From Larix kaempferi (Eukaryota > Streptophyta > Pinopsida > Pinales > Pinaceae): a stretch of 64,000 nucleotides of DNA. Made by a program: the position numbers and the translations under genes. Of this stretch, positions 34,101-44,561 are shown one piece after another (position 1 is the first letter of the stretch; each line of letters opens with the position of its first letter). The notes beneath the pieces are model-generated. The model worked only from the letters and a program-made list of their open reading frames with translations, had not been told where the DNA came from and ran no database searches. The stretch spans positions 3,188,501-3,252,500 of the forward strand of contig BSBM01000592.1 of the NCBI GenBank assembly GCA_027924585.1, read 5' to 3'.

Positions 34101-35200
34101 ATTTTAAATAGTGGTCAGACAAAAGGAGAAGGGGGTAACCTTGACGATGGAAGGATAGGTCATCTCTACATTAGAAGGGGGACGACGGTGGCTGGAAAAA
34201 ATAAAAATGAGTGAGATTGCTAATTCGTTTGCATGCGATCTGAAGGAGGTTCTGGCTTGAAGGGATTTCTGGTGCAAGAGGACTCTACTGGCTCGGTTGA
34301 AGACTCCGCCGGAGCAGAGAAGGGTTGGAAAACTATGTCTCGTCGGACTGCAAGTATTTTCATTTTATACACATTTATTCTAGAAGCTCCCTACCAAGTT
34401 GGGCTCCGTTAAGAAAGGGTTTGTCAATCTAGCACTTAGGATGTAGTAGATACAAACTCTGCTTTAATTGAACCCTAACAGAATTGCAATCTGACTATCA
34501 AGCGATAAGTGTACTTCTCTTGTTAGGGCTTATTATGATCTTAATTTTATATACTTGAATAGATATATTTCCTTGATCTTCATTTGCGACCTTCGCCATT
34601 TTAGTTTAGATGGGATCCCTATGAAGCAATCCTCAAGAGTTAGTTCTTGTGCAAATATCTCGATAGCTCAGTATCCAGTCCACGATTTTCTGCTTATAGT
34701 ATTAAAGTCCCTAATTAGATAATTGGATAGAAAAATGCTGAGCTTATATTACCTGGTAAATTAAACCTGCAACATATAACACGAACGATGTACTGGTTTA
34801 AATCAATCTCAATTTATGATTTGAATTTCTTTACAGTATTCATCTCTGTGTATTAGTTTTATGATGGCGCATTTCATTTCAGAATGATGAATTTTTATAA
34901 CCAGGAACTTTGTTGAGGGCTATATCTACGTATTTGTTTTATTATCCTCATCAAATTGCGGGATTATACTTCCTTCAACTAATTTTATCTTAGGGTTTTC
35001 AGAATATATATATATATATATATGTGTGAACTGCTTGGCTAGCAACACAGAAAATTTAACGCCGGGTTATGAATATAATATTTGTACATGTGCATACAGA
35101 GGCCGTGTTAGCTTATGTTTGTGATCTAGGTGTATATGTCCATATAGTCGTGCTTTATATATAAGCTGCAATTGGGTATTTATTACTAAAATTAATGATC
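34101..35200. other. Unassigned non-coding DNA inside the nested element
   Basis: AT-rich and without recognisable genes. It may hold the rest of the LTR-like sequence from 32521 and the point where the host element resumes. Confidence 0.3.
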
Positions 35201-37722
35201 CGCATTTTTTTTTCTACAAAAAGAAAACGTTGGTATATTCCTTGTTTATTATTATTAGGAAACAAAAGCAATAGCATCTACGTTCCAAACACTTCTTAAG
35301 TTGATGCAATTGCGAAGTTAATTTCTGAGCAGAGTTGAATACGATGGAAGTGAGTTCGTTGGAGTTGGTTTCTGCATCAATGCAACAAACTTCAAACGAA
35401 GCAACATACTTCACCAATGATATATAGCTCCACACACCAGCAGTCTTCAGTTACTCTGCAAAGCTCGAGTTCAATACACAGCTTCACTTCATTCTTCACG
35501 TCAGTCTTCATCAACGCACTTCACCAATGAGCTAGGGTTCCAATGAATAATACATAGTAGGTCGAGATGCGTCCGGTAATTACAATATGCTACATCTCCT
35601 GATGAATGGGTGTATAAATGTTGCAACTTGAAAGGGAGAGAGTCCACGCACTTCAATAGGGACCACGCAGAATGGGAGAGAGGTAGCAGCTCTAGTAGAG
35701 TACCCACACCACCTCAATGCAGAGATACTTCCATACACAGAGATACTTCAATGCAAGAGAGAGAGAGAGTGTTTGCATAGCTCCACGCACAGTCGCAACA
35801 CTTCAATGGCGACGATTAAGAGTCTTCACGCTGGAGCTCCAATATATTCTTTTATTTGCACACCTTCCAGCTGACACCTTCCTCACACAGTGTCGGGACA
35901 ACAACGTAGCTCACATAATGCTCCTTCACGCACAGCTCCTTCACGCACAGCTCCTTCACGCAATTACATATAACTTCAAAGAAGAGATCACAACTCGCCC
36001 CTCCTTTGTCTCCACGATGAGAATCGATGCAAGCAGTCAATAGCTCGATATCCTTCAATAGCAGCAGTGCTACATTCAAAATGATGAAGGTGACATAGGA
36101 AAAAATTAGGGTTCACTTTGCAAATGAATTACTACATGGGCTAATCAACAATATCCAGCACCAAAAGCCAACCAATATTCACTGTCTCTACACAATGTGT
36201 CATAGAGAATAGTGTAACCGCCAAATAAGGAATGCAACTCTCAACACCACAGGCTTTCCAATGCCGAGATAGGGTTCACGGTTGTCTCACCGAATGACTA
36301 TGCAGCTTCAAAGAATATCAAGGTCACAGTCTTCGCAGCTCCCCTTCAAGGGGTATTGCAACTCCAAAGGAAATTCTTATCTCTTCAACTCCAACTGAGG
36401 TTGTCGGTTCTTCTTCCAGTCAGTCAATAATTCAGGACTTGATGGGCTCTTCTTGTGACTTCTATAATGACTCCCTTCAACAATTCTGTCATTTGATTGG
36501 ATCATAAAATGGCTCCAAGGCTTGAACACAGATATTGCAAACAAGTCGACAGTTGAGAGAAACGCACCATTGTTATTATTTGCACCAGCAAATACTTCAC
36601 TGCACAAGCTCTAATATTTGAAAGGTAGGGACAGATCACGACTGTGTGTTATAGGGTTTTGGAGAGATCTAAAAAACATCTTCAAATTATATATTGTGCA
36701 TCATTAATGGCTTCTACAGAAGGTATCAAACAACACCAGTCGACATGGAGTCCTTATGACAACAACAAAGGAACATGTATTGCAATAACTGGTGCTAATT
36801 ACTGCGCTATTGCAACAATAATCGTCAAAACAAAATGGCAGAGAGAAAACTTGTACCAATATACAGCTCCACGCAGCTCGATATGGACGACTTCACGATC
36901 TGGCAGCTACCCGACGTGATGGATGCAAACGCAACACTCACCACAGTGCTCTCGCCTGGAGGCACCAAATTGCAGCTTTTCTTTTGTGATCTCACAACCC
37001 TAGAGATCTCATCTCTGACGACGGATGCGCGAGTCACAGTACTTAAACAAACTGGGTCGCATTTCATTGGAAGCCAAGTCTCCAACAGTCCACAATGGCA
37101 CGTTCAAGCACGTAGCAACACATTAGACACCATTCAAAATGTATCCTCGCTAGTTTGATGGAGACGACACAAAGTTATCAATGGAGAGGTCACACAGAGG
37201 AGATACCATTCACACAGTAGTGGAGATGGCTCACGCATATATGGAATGCACAGGTGAAAGCTCCGGACACAGGTCTTCAAAGATCACGGTCTTCAACGTG
37301 GTCTTAGCACGCAGCAATGTGCAGTATATTGAACTTAAAATATATAAGTGTTGAAATTGCAGCTCCAATGAGCAATCCAAAGAGCAGCCCCTGGTAGCTC
37401 GAGGTAAAACACATGCAGATGAAGCTAACGCAGAAATGAAATCCGTGCAAATGAAGCTAACACAGAAGATGAGGTCGCAACCTTTATTTGATAGAAGTCA
37501 TGGCATTCTTCATTGTGAATGGGATAGAGATCGCAACTCATTCACACCCCAGGAAAGAGGTTTCACACAATCATACCAATCACAGTAATCAATACCAAGC
37601 TAATGCTCCACCACAGAATTGGTGCGCAGAGGGCATAATGCAAGGCTAAGAAGAAAGACTGGCACACATGAATTATTGCACAAAGGCACATGCCAGAGAA
37701 TCAAGGACTGCTCTGATATCAC
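35201..37722 (-). other. 5' internal region of the pol-less element
   Basis: About 2.5 kb of non-coding DNA dominated by cttca/cttcaatg words, with a three-unit tandem repeat of agctccttcacgcac near 35925-35960. It leads to the primer site at 37709-37720 (minus strand TGATATCAGAGC, one base from the initiator-Met consensus). No protein was recognised. Confidence 0.5.
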
Positions 37723-37938
37723 TGTTAGGTTGCCCAATGGGCAAATGAGCAGATTGGATTACACATAGCCTAATAACAAACACAAAGACAAATAGAATGA
37801 CGTGAAAGCACAATGTATTTCTCATTAACTATCTGTACATATAAATACAATGAGAAATGTCCCTTGGGTTTCATATTCCCAAGTGGACTCTTGGATTCCT
37901 AGGTGACTCTTAGTCTCCATGAGGATTAGACTACAACA
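37723..37938 (-). repeat. 5' LTR of the pol-less element
   Basis: 216 bp, TGTTAGG...ACAACA on the plus strand. Followed by agaac, the right-hand target duplication. Confidence 0.93.
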
Positions 37939-37943
37939 AGAAC

Positions 37944-38455
37944 CGACACGATGGTCGTGAGACTCGTGGTAGAGGTGCGTATGGTCGAAGTGGTCCATCC
38001 GACAAAAAGGAGCTAACAAACCAGCCATAATCTGTTACAAGTGTTGTGGAGCAGGGCACAAGGCATATGAGAGCCCAGAGAACCTACATGTTGCAGAGGA
38101 GTTGAAACCTAGATGTCGAAGAGATGAGCAAGTCGACAAGAGGGAAGAGTCGGCATCCAAAAGCAGTGGGGATTGTAAGAAGAAAATTCGGGCCATGAAA
38201 GCTAGCAAGACACTAGTTTTGGACGATGGACGGGATGAGCAAAAGTCGGCACAACGAAAGGCGATTTTTCGAACGAAGGTGCGAATCAGCGAATGGCGTT
38301 GCAAGACCATAGTTGATGGTGGAAACACTGAGAATCTTGTGTCGACAGACGTGATCGAAAAAGCAAAGTTGAAGTATCGGGAACACCCACACCCATACAA
38401 GATCTCATGGTTGCAGAAAGGACATTATGTGAAGGTGACCAAATAGTGCCTGATC
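37944..38455 (+). pseudogene. Gypsy-B gag part 2 and protease
   Basis: Gag resumes after the nested element with a Gly/Arg-rich stretch (RHDGRETRGRGAYG). After a one-base shift near 38015-38030 it has a knuckle CYKCCGAGHKAYES, whose last Cys has become Ser. An Arg/Lys/Glu-rich linker follows. The retroviral-type protease region then has TIVDGGNTENLVSTDVIEK, where VDGG replaces the usual D-S/T-G of other clades, as is common in chromoviruses, and HPHPYKISWLQKGHYVKVTK. A TAG ends the open stretch at 38444-38446 before CLINFKVEGFED. Confidence 0.75.
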
Positions 38456-41400
38456 AACTTCAAAGTTGAAGGATTTGAAGACATCGTACTGTGCAACATA
38501 ATCCCAATGGACGCATGCCATCTGTTGTTAGGGAGACCATGGAAGTATGATCAGAAAATGATCTATGATGATCGAGCCAACAAAATCACAGTGTGGAAAA
38601 ATGGCGTGAAAAGGACTCTTAAGCCGAAACCAGAGGAGCAGGCCAGATGTAAGCACAACGAGAGCAACTTTTGGGAGAAACGGGTGCTGATGTGTTCAGC
38701 AAAGGAATTCTTGCGGAGGAGGAAAAGAAGTCAGGGTGTTATGCTATCATTCCGAAAGGACAATGTGTTGAGACGTCGACAATGGAGGAGAAAATTCTGG
38801 TCAAAGTCGGAAAGATGCTTGAAGATTTTAGGAGCATAATGGTTGATGAGACACCGATGGGATTGCCGCTGATAAGGAGCATATCCCATCAGATCGACTT
38901 GATTCCAGGGTCGAGTCTGCCAAACAAAGAACTACATAGGATGAGTCCGACAGAAGGTTGGGAACTCAACTGACAGGTCCAGGATTTGTTGGACAAAGGG
39001 TTGATCAGAGAGAGTCTGAGCCCATGTGCGGTACTAGCAGTATTAGCGCCGAAGAAGGGTGAAAAATGGAGAATGTGTATAGACTCCACATCCATGAACA
39101 GGATCACGATCAAGTATCGGTTTCCATTACCGAGAATAGACAACTTGATGGATTTCTTGAGTGGAGAGAAGTACTTCACAAAGATAGACCTGAAAAGTGG
39201 TTATCACTAGATTCGGGTTAGAGAAGGGGATGAATGGAAAAAAACATTCAAGACAAAAGAAGGGTTGTATGAGTGGCTAGTCATGCCATTCGGATTGACT
39301 AATGCACCGAGTACATTCATGAGGATGATGAATGAAGTATTGAAACCATTATTGGGAAAGTTTGTCATAGTCTACCTAGACGACATTCTGATTTTCAATC
39401 GAACCAAGACAAAACATTTGGATTACATTCGATAGGTATTGCAGAAGTTGTAGGAAGAGAAGCTGATGATAAACCTGCAAAAGTGTTTCTTCATGAAAAA
39501 AGAACTGGTGTAGTTGGGATTCGTAATCTCGGGTAAAGGGTTGGTGATGGACCCAGAAAAGGTGAAGGCAATATTGGATTGTCCAGAACCAACAAGTACC
39601 ACTGGAGTAATTCATTTCCATGGAATTGCCAGTTTCTACAGGAAGTTCATTCGAGGATTCAGTTGGATTTGTGCACCTTTGACAGAGTGCGTGAGAAAAT
39701 GGGAGTTCAAGTGGACGGATACTGCCCAGCAAGCTTTTGACAAGTTGAAGGAAAAATTCACTGAGAGCCTAGTGCTAGCGCACCTAGAATTTGACAAAGT
39801 TTTCTAGGTCGATTGCGATGCAAGTGGAATGGTAGTTGGAGTAGTGTTGAGCCAGGAGGGCCGACCAATTGCATTCTTCAGTGAGAAGTGAGATGACGAG
39901 AAGTGGAAATATTCAGTCTATGACCAGGAATTCTATGCTATTGTCCAAGCCTTGAAGAAGTGGAGGCATTATTTGTTTCCCAAGGAATTTGTGTTGTACA
40001 CAGATCACCAAGCACTGAGGTATCTAAATACTCAGTCAAAGTTAAATCAACGACACATGAAATGGGTCAAATTCCTTCACGGATATACATTCATGTTGCG
40101 ACATAGATCGAGCAAGTAAAATATGGTTGCTCACACGCTGAGTCGAAGAGTTGCATTGTTGAACACAACGAAAGTTCAGGAAATAGGAATAGAGTCGGTG
40201 AAGACGGAGTACGAGGCCAACGGGGATTTTGCGAAAGCATGGAAATATTGTCGTGAACCATGGAGTGCTGACAGAACTCCATACTTGGATTATTTTGTCC
40301 AGGAAGGCTATCTGTTCAGGGGAAATCAATTGTGTATTCCCATAGGATCGGTTAGAGAGAACCTAATCTGAGAGTTGCATAACGGCAGATTAGCAGGTCA
40401 TTTTGGCATCGACAAGACCAGAGCATTGGTCGAAAAATAGTATTATTGGCCAAGAATAATGACATATGTCGGAAAGTGGGTTCGAAAATGTATAGTTTGC
40501 CAGTTGGAAAAAAGGAGAAGTCAGAACACAGGGTTGTATACACCGTTACCTGTACCGGATACCCCATGGGATCATCTTAGCATGAATTTTGTCCTAGTAT
40601 TGACAAAGACGCAACAAGGGAGTGAATCAATATTTGTTGTAGTCGAAATATTTTAAAAAATGCACACTTTATTCTGTGTAAGAAGACAAGTGACGCCACA
40701 GGCATTGTTGTACTATTCTTCAAGGAAGTAGTCAGATTGCATGGATTGCCAAAGAGTATCACCTCGGATCGGGATACCAAGTTTATGGGGCATTTCTGGA
40801 GAACCCTATGGAAGAAAATGGACACAAGGTTGCAGTTTAGCTCGGCATATCATCCTCAGATAGACGGACAGACCAAGGTGGTGAATAGAAGTTTGGGAAA
40901 CCTTATGAGAAGTTTGACGACCGACAGACCCAAGAAGTGGGAGAACGTATTAGCGCAAGCAGATTTTGCATATAACAATTCAATGAATCTGTCGACAAGT
41001 TTGAGCCCATTCCAAATTGTTCAAGGAAGAATCCCACATGGAGTGGTGGATTTGGTCGAGTTATCGACAGAAAACAGGAAAAGCATGGATGCTTAATCAT
41101 TCACAGAGCTTATGAAAGAAGTGCATGAGGATGTGCAAAAGCGCATAGCAAAGAGTAACATGGCATACAATTTGAGAGCTGACAGGAAGAAGAGACTACA
41201 GTCGTTCAGCGAAGGAGACTTAGTCTATGCACATTTGCAGAAGGAAAGATTTTCGACAGGAACATATAAGAAGTTGAAGCTAAAGAAGATTGGATCATGT
41301 AAGATTCTGAAGAAGATTTTGGACAACGCATATGTGTTGGAACTACCGAATGACTTGAGAATTTCACCAACGTTTAATGTCTCAGATATGTACAAGTTCG

Positions 41401-41645
41401 AAGAAGGTTCAAGTAGTGGAAGTGCGGAAGTGTCGAAGATGGAAAGGACCGAGCAAATTCCAAACCGACAGAAGGAAGAAATCACAAAAGTAATGGAGGA
41501 ACTCGAAGTCGGGTGTACACCCAGTTCACATAGGAATGAATAATTGGTGTGATGGAAGAATGATGAGTTGCAGGAGGAGACATGGATTTCTGAAGAAGAG
41601 TTCAAGAGACTGACGCAGCAGTCGATTTCTTTTTCACCTGGGGAG
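38456..41645 (+). pseudogene. Gypsy-B pol (RT, RNase H, integrase)
   Basis: The protease end (MDACHLLLGRPW, about 38507) is followed by a frameshift near 38650. RT spans 38870-39520: KYRFPLPRIDNLMDFLSG, FTKIDLKSGYH-stop-[22 protein letters not shown] and the catalytic YLDD. RNase H lies at 39800-40030: VDCDASGMVVG and LYTDHQALRYL. Integrase has H-x-H (ELHNGRLAGHFG), CIVCQ, DTPWDHLSMNF with Asn in place of the first catalytic Asp, TSDRDTKF with the second Asp, and PQIDGQTKVVNR with Lys in place of the Glu. A frame change precedes 40737. Integration would therefore be impossible even without the stops. The C-terminus (YNLRADRKKRLQSFSEGDLVYAHL) leads to a chromodomain. Confidence 0.85.
41500..41625 (+). 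pseudogene. Chromodomain relic of Gypsy-B integrase
   Basis: After the integrase C-terminus the frame reads E, stop, LV, stop, WKNDELQEETWISEEEFKRL. This fits the end of a chromodomain, which binds modified histone tails and helps chromoviruses choose heterochromatic targets. Two stops (41541-41543 and 41550-41552) replace residues in its central strand. The coding end runs into the polypurine tract. Confidence 0.7.
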
Positions 41646-41647
41646 TC

Positions 41648-42613
41648 TAATGCAAGAGCATCGGGGCCTAGGAAGATTAGTCAAAGCTAGTCAACATAAG
41701 GGATCCGACCAGAGGGAGTGCCGATGATAGCTGGTTCGAGAAGCAGATTGACTTGTCGAAGTCAATAAGTTAAGCAAGGAACTATCGAACCAGTCGATAG
41801 GAGTGAAAAGTTTGAGAGTTGTGACATGTGAATTCCTGACAGATGAAGGAAGGGCAGAAGGCATCGATAGGTCGACGTGCGTCAAACTACGACTCCAACA
41901 GGTTTGGGAGTGAGCCAAGCAAGGAGGAAGGGGCGGATTGGTGAAGCCTTGGGTTCCGAAAGGAAGCTGACAGATAGTATGGCCGACGTGATGGTTTACT
42001 GTAGCATGTCGGAAAGACACGTAGAAGTCAAGGAGAGTACTTGGAAACAGTTTGGGGTTGCTAAGGAAGTTAATGAAATTTATTGTGGGTAGATGAGGCT
42101 GTGCAGCACGACATGGGTGCTGACAGTTGCAGGTCTGTAGGACTAGGGAGATGGGTAGACAGGAGGATGCATGTCTCGGGTGTTGGAGTGGACATCAGTA
42201 ACAACAACATCATAGTAAAAGAATGGTGCGTAGGCACAGACTTGGGGATCAGTTCCAATTTGTTGGAGTTGGAGAGAAGAGTTAGAGGAGAAGATTGGTA
42301 GACTGTAGAGAATAGTTACACAACTTCCGAACCAAAGAACGATAGAGCCATAGCTCAGAGTTCCCAAGTGAACCAGGAGAGGGTGAGGTCGACACACTGA
42401 GAGAGCACACCATAGTTACTTATGTATTGTAACAGTTGAGGCCGACAAGTAGTTAGCTATTGGTATTTACAGTTATTCCGCATTGTGATCGATTGGTAGA
42501 AGTAATATAAGCCACTTTTGGCATCCTGTTTTACACCTTGTTTGTGTGAGCATTGTGGTCGTGTCATGTGTAATGTTAAGCAAGAACCTTAGCATATAGG
42601 GTGCCTTGCGTCA
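41648..42613 (+). repeat. Gypsy-B 3' LTR
   Basis: 966 bp. It begins TAATGCAAGAGCATC (the TG terminus is mutated to TA) after the purine-rich cctggggagtc, and ends TTGCGTCA before tcttt. Compared with the 5' LTR it lacks 18 bp near 41967. Confidence 0.9.
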
Positions 42614-42618
42614 TCTTT

Positions 42619-43483
42619 CTTGATATAACTTTTCTCAATTCAAATTGAAATTCAATGGATATTGTACTACACATTTCCATGGCATTTAAAGTGAGCCAAG
42701 AGCATGCATGAAATTGGATCGAACCCTTGTATAACTGCCTTTAGTGTACATTGGTTTTTAAATTTTTTCCTTCCCCTCAACCGCTTCCATCCTTGGTATC
42801 GTCTTATTCTATTAATATATTTCCACAAGGGATTTGGTTGACATATGCTTGGGGACATCCCCTAGCTAGAATAAGGAATTCTAGTTTTAGTTTGAAATAA
42901 CATTTTTGACATTCTAGATAAAAATCCAAAAGAATATTAAAAATTGATGAATGTGTATCCATATCTATTTTTGTATCATAATAACTTAGCTTTCATTTCT
43001 TCCACTTACCATTAGACTTTAAACCAAGGGAGAAGGGGTTGTGGCATTCTCACACAAACATTCATTTGCCAATTTTGTAGAGTATCGTGGCTTAGAAATA
43101 TAGATATGCATGAATTCATGTTTGTTTAGAACTTTAAACCGATTTGACCTGTTGGAAGTTATGATCAAATTTATTATGTCATTATGTCAAACAAGAAATA
43201 CCTTTGTTGTAGGATTCTAGGATAATGTTTCTGACCATACATTGATAGAAACTTAGTGCCAATATGTTTTTATTGTTGTCTTAATTTTCAGTATTTCCTT
43301 TAAACAACTTCCATTAATTTAGTATGCTAATGAATGCATTTTTTTTATTTTATCCAAGACTAGTCTACAAATGGTGCAAAAAGTTAGAATTGTTTGTAGT
43401 ATAAAGTTACAGTTTGTATATTTTCATTGGAAGCTGGAGTTGCGTTTTTTTTTCCTAACCTGAAATTTCTCTTTTTTGGGCAG
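42619..43483. other. Non-coding DNA between Gypsy-B and the WDR12-like exon
   Basis: No gene was recognised. With Gypsy-B removed, this is continuous with 28000-28416 and could be intron or spacer between the SCY1-like and WDR12-like exons. Confidence 0.35.
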
Positions 43484-43572
43484 AAAAAACTCAACCTTTT
43501 GACTTTCTCGTTGAAGGTTAACTGGTTCAAACATCTCTTGAAAAGATGCTCCTCGTCAAGGGCATATCTGCG
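43484..43572 (+). pseudogene. WDR12/YTM1-like exon fragment
   Basis: An exon-sized piece sits between an acceptor-like tttttgggcag and a donor-like gtaatt. It encodes KTQPFDFLVEG, stop, LVQTSLEKMLLVKGISA. This fits the NLE (ubiquitin-like) domain at the start of plant WDR12/YTM1, a WD-repeat protein of the PeBoW complex needed for 60S ribosome assembly. The stop TAA (43519-43521) takes the place of the residue after Gly, usually Glu (GAA to TAA would be one change). No WD repeats were found downstream. Splice sites are kept, so it came by DNA duplication and not by reverse transcription. The family was assigned from memory of its N-terminus. Confidence 0.68.
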
Positions 43573-43932
43573 GTAATTTTTCTCATAAATCACTTGTTTG
43601 TTGTGGCTCAAGAATGTGTAGGATGGATAGTTTATTTTACTTCTGATACACTTCAATGTAAATGAGTTTGTAATGGCAATTTCTCATCTTCATTTGAGTT
43701 GATTATGCTTGCAACTCCTTACTATTTTACTATAAAGTTTTAAAGTAATTAGCATTTGTTTTCATTTTTCTTCTGTAATGTTTTTACCCTGTTGTGCTTC
43801 ATGAGTGGTTGTGACAAAACTGTGAATACAAATGAGTTTATAATGGTAATTTGTCCTCTCTTTTTTCTGGTTGATTAAATTCATGTTATAAGAAATTAAA
43901 AGGGTCCATTATGAACTATTATATTTTCTTAA

Positions 43933-44007
43933 GAAGCTTATACTGATTGCTGAAGTATTTATAAGAAGCAACAAGGAGAGTAAGGAAATTAAAGATATGA
44001 AGGAACA
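43933..44007 (+). other. Possible exon, unrecognised
   Basis: Between ttttcttaag and gaacag/gtgttc lies a stop-free stretch encoding KLILIAEVFIRSNKESKEIKDMKEQ. Its composition and edges look exon-like, and it is on the same strand as the neighbouring gene fragments. I do not recognise the protein. Confidence 0.3.
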
Positions 44008-44020
44008 GGTGTTCTTCCTT

Positions 44021-44556
44021 TGTAATACCCCCATTTTAATGTGACTTATACAAACATTGTAAGTTTCCTTATAGGCTTCCTATTGATTTGGAACTATTCA
44101 AAGGGATTCTAATAACTTCATTTAATAAATATTTGGCTAACATATAAGTACTCTATATTCGGTTAGACTATGTTGTCACATCATTAGCATAATAGGCATG
44201 CGATGTTCATATTTTCTAATTTCACGTCTGAGTCTTATATTACCTAAAACAACATAATGCACATCAGAGGGGGGATATCAAGATAGTAGTTCTTCCCACC
44301 CAAGAAAAAAGGAAGCATCTTAAATTGATCCCTCATATTAGTAAAAAAAATGTACTTCCTAAGCAGCAGGAGCTTACCAGAAACTTGAGTTGCTAAGTCA
44401 ACTTGAAATCTATGAAAACGGTTTCGTTTTGTTCCACATATGATGAACCAAAGGAAACCGGTTTGTAGTGCCCACTTTACTTGGATTCTTGTATACAACA
44501 TTACTGTGTATATTGCTAGTGGAATGGAAAGGATGGAAATGCACCTAAGACAAGGG
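44021..44556 (+). other. Possible LTR start and unassigned sequence
   Basis: TGTAATACCCCC at 44021 resembles the terminus of the 1.6-kb LTR family, but the conserved ctcaaggccaaggc block does not follow. It may be a different, related LTR or a chance match. No other features were seen up to the solo LTR. Confidence 0.25.
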
Positions 44557-44561
44557 ATTTT

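Larger units (their letters stand above)
30575..37938 (-). mobile_element. Pol-less LTR element with 216-bp LTRs, nested in Gypsy-B
   Basis: 7,364 bp on the minus strand, with two LTRs of exactly 216 bp that differ at roughly 18 sites, a primer-like site gctctgatatca next to the right LTR, and a C-rich stretch (aatcccccctt) next to the left LTR that is the polypurine tract on the minus strand. The perfect duplication agaac proves insertion into Gypsy-B gag. The interior has only a gag-like relic near its 3' end (31657-32520) and no protease, integrase or RT motif that I can see. It fits a non-autonomous, LARD-like family. Part of its length is due to a further insertion beginning at 32521. 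Confidence 0.88.
28422..42613 (+). mobile_element. Gypsy-B: chromovirus (Ty3/Gypsy with chromodomain)
   Basis: The element is 14,192 bp including a 7,364-bp nested insertion, so about 6.8 kb by itself. It has LTRs of 984 and 966 bp, an initiator-Met primer site, gag, protease, RT, RNase H, integrase and a C-terminal chromodomain relic, and a perfect tcttt duplication. The LTRs show many differences and an 18-bp indel, so it is older than Copia-A and Copia-B. Many stops, several frameshifts and loss of two integrase catalytic residues make it inactive. Confidence 0.93.

Noticed and set aside
34970-34980. caact near 34975 as the right target duplication of the LTR-like sequence from 32521
   Set aside because: The bases before it (tcctt) do not form a CA terminus and nothing there resembles the known end of the family.
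35717-37158. Plus-strand frames of 60-108 codons
   Set aside because: They lie in the cttca-rich non-coding part of the pol-less element, opposite to its orientation, with no recognisable domain.
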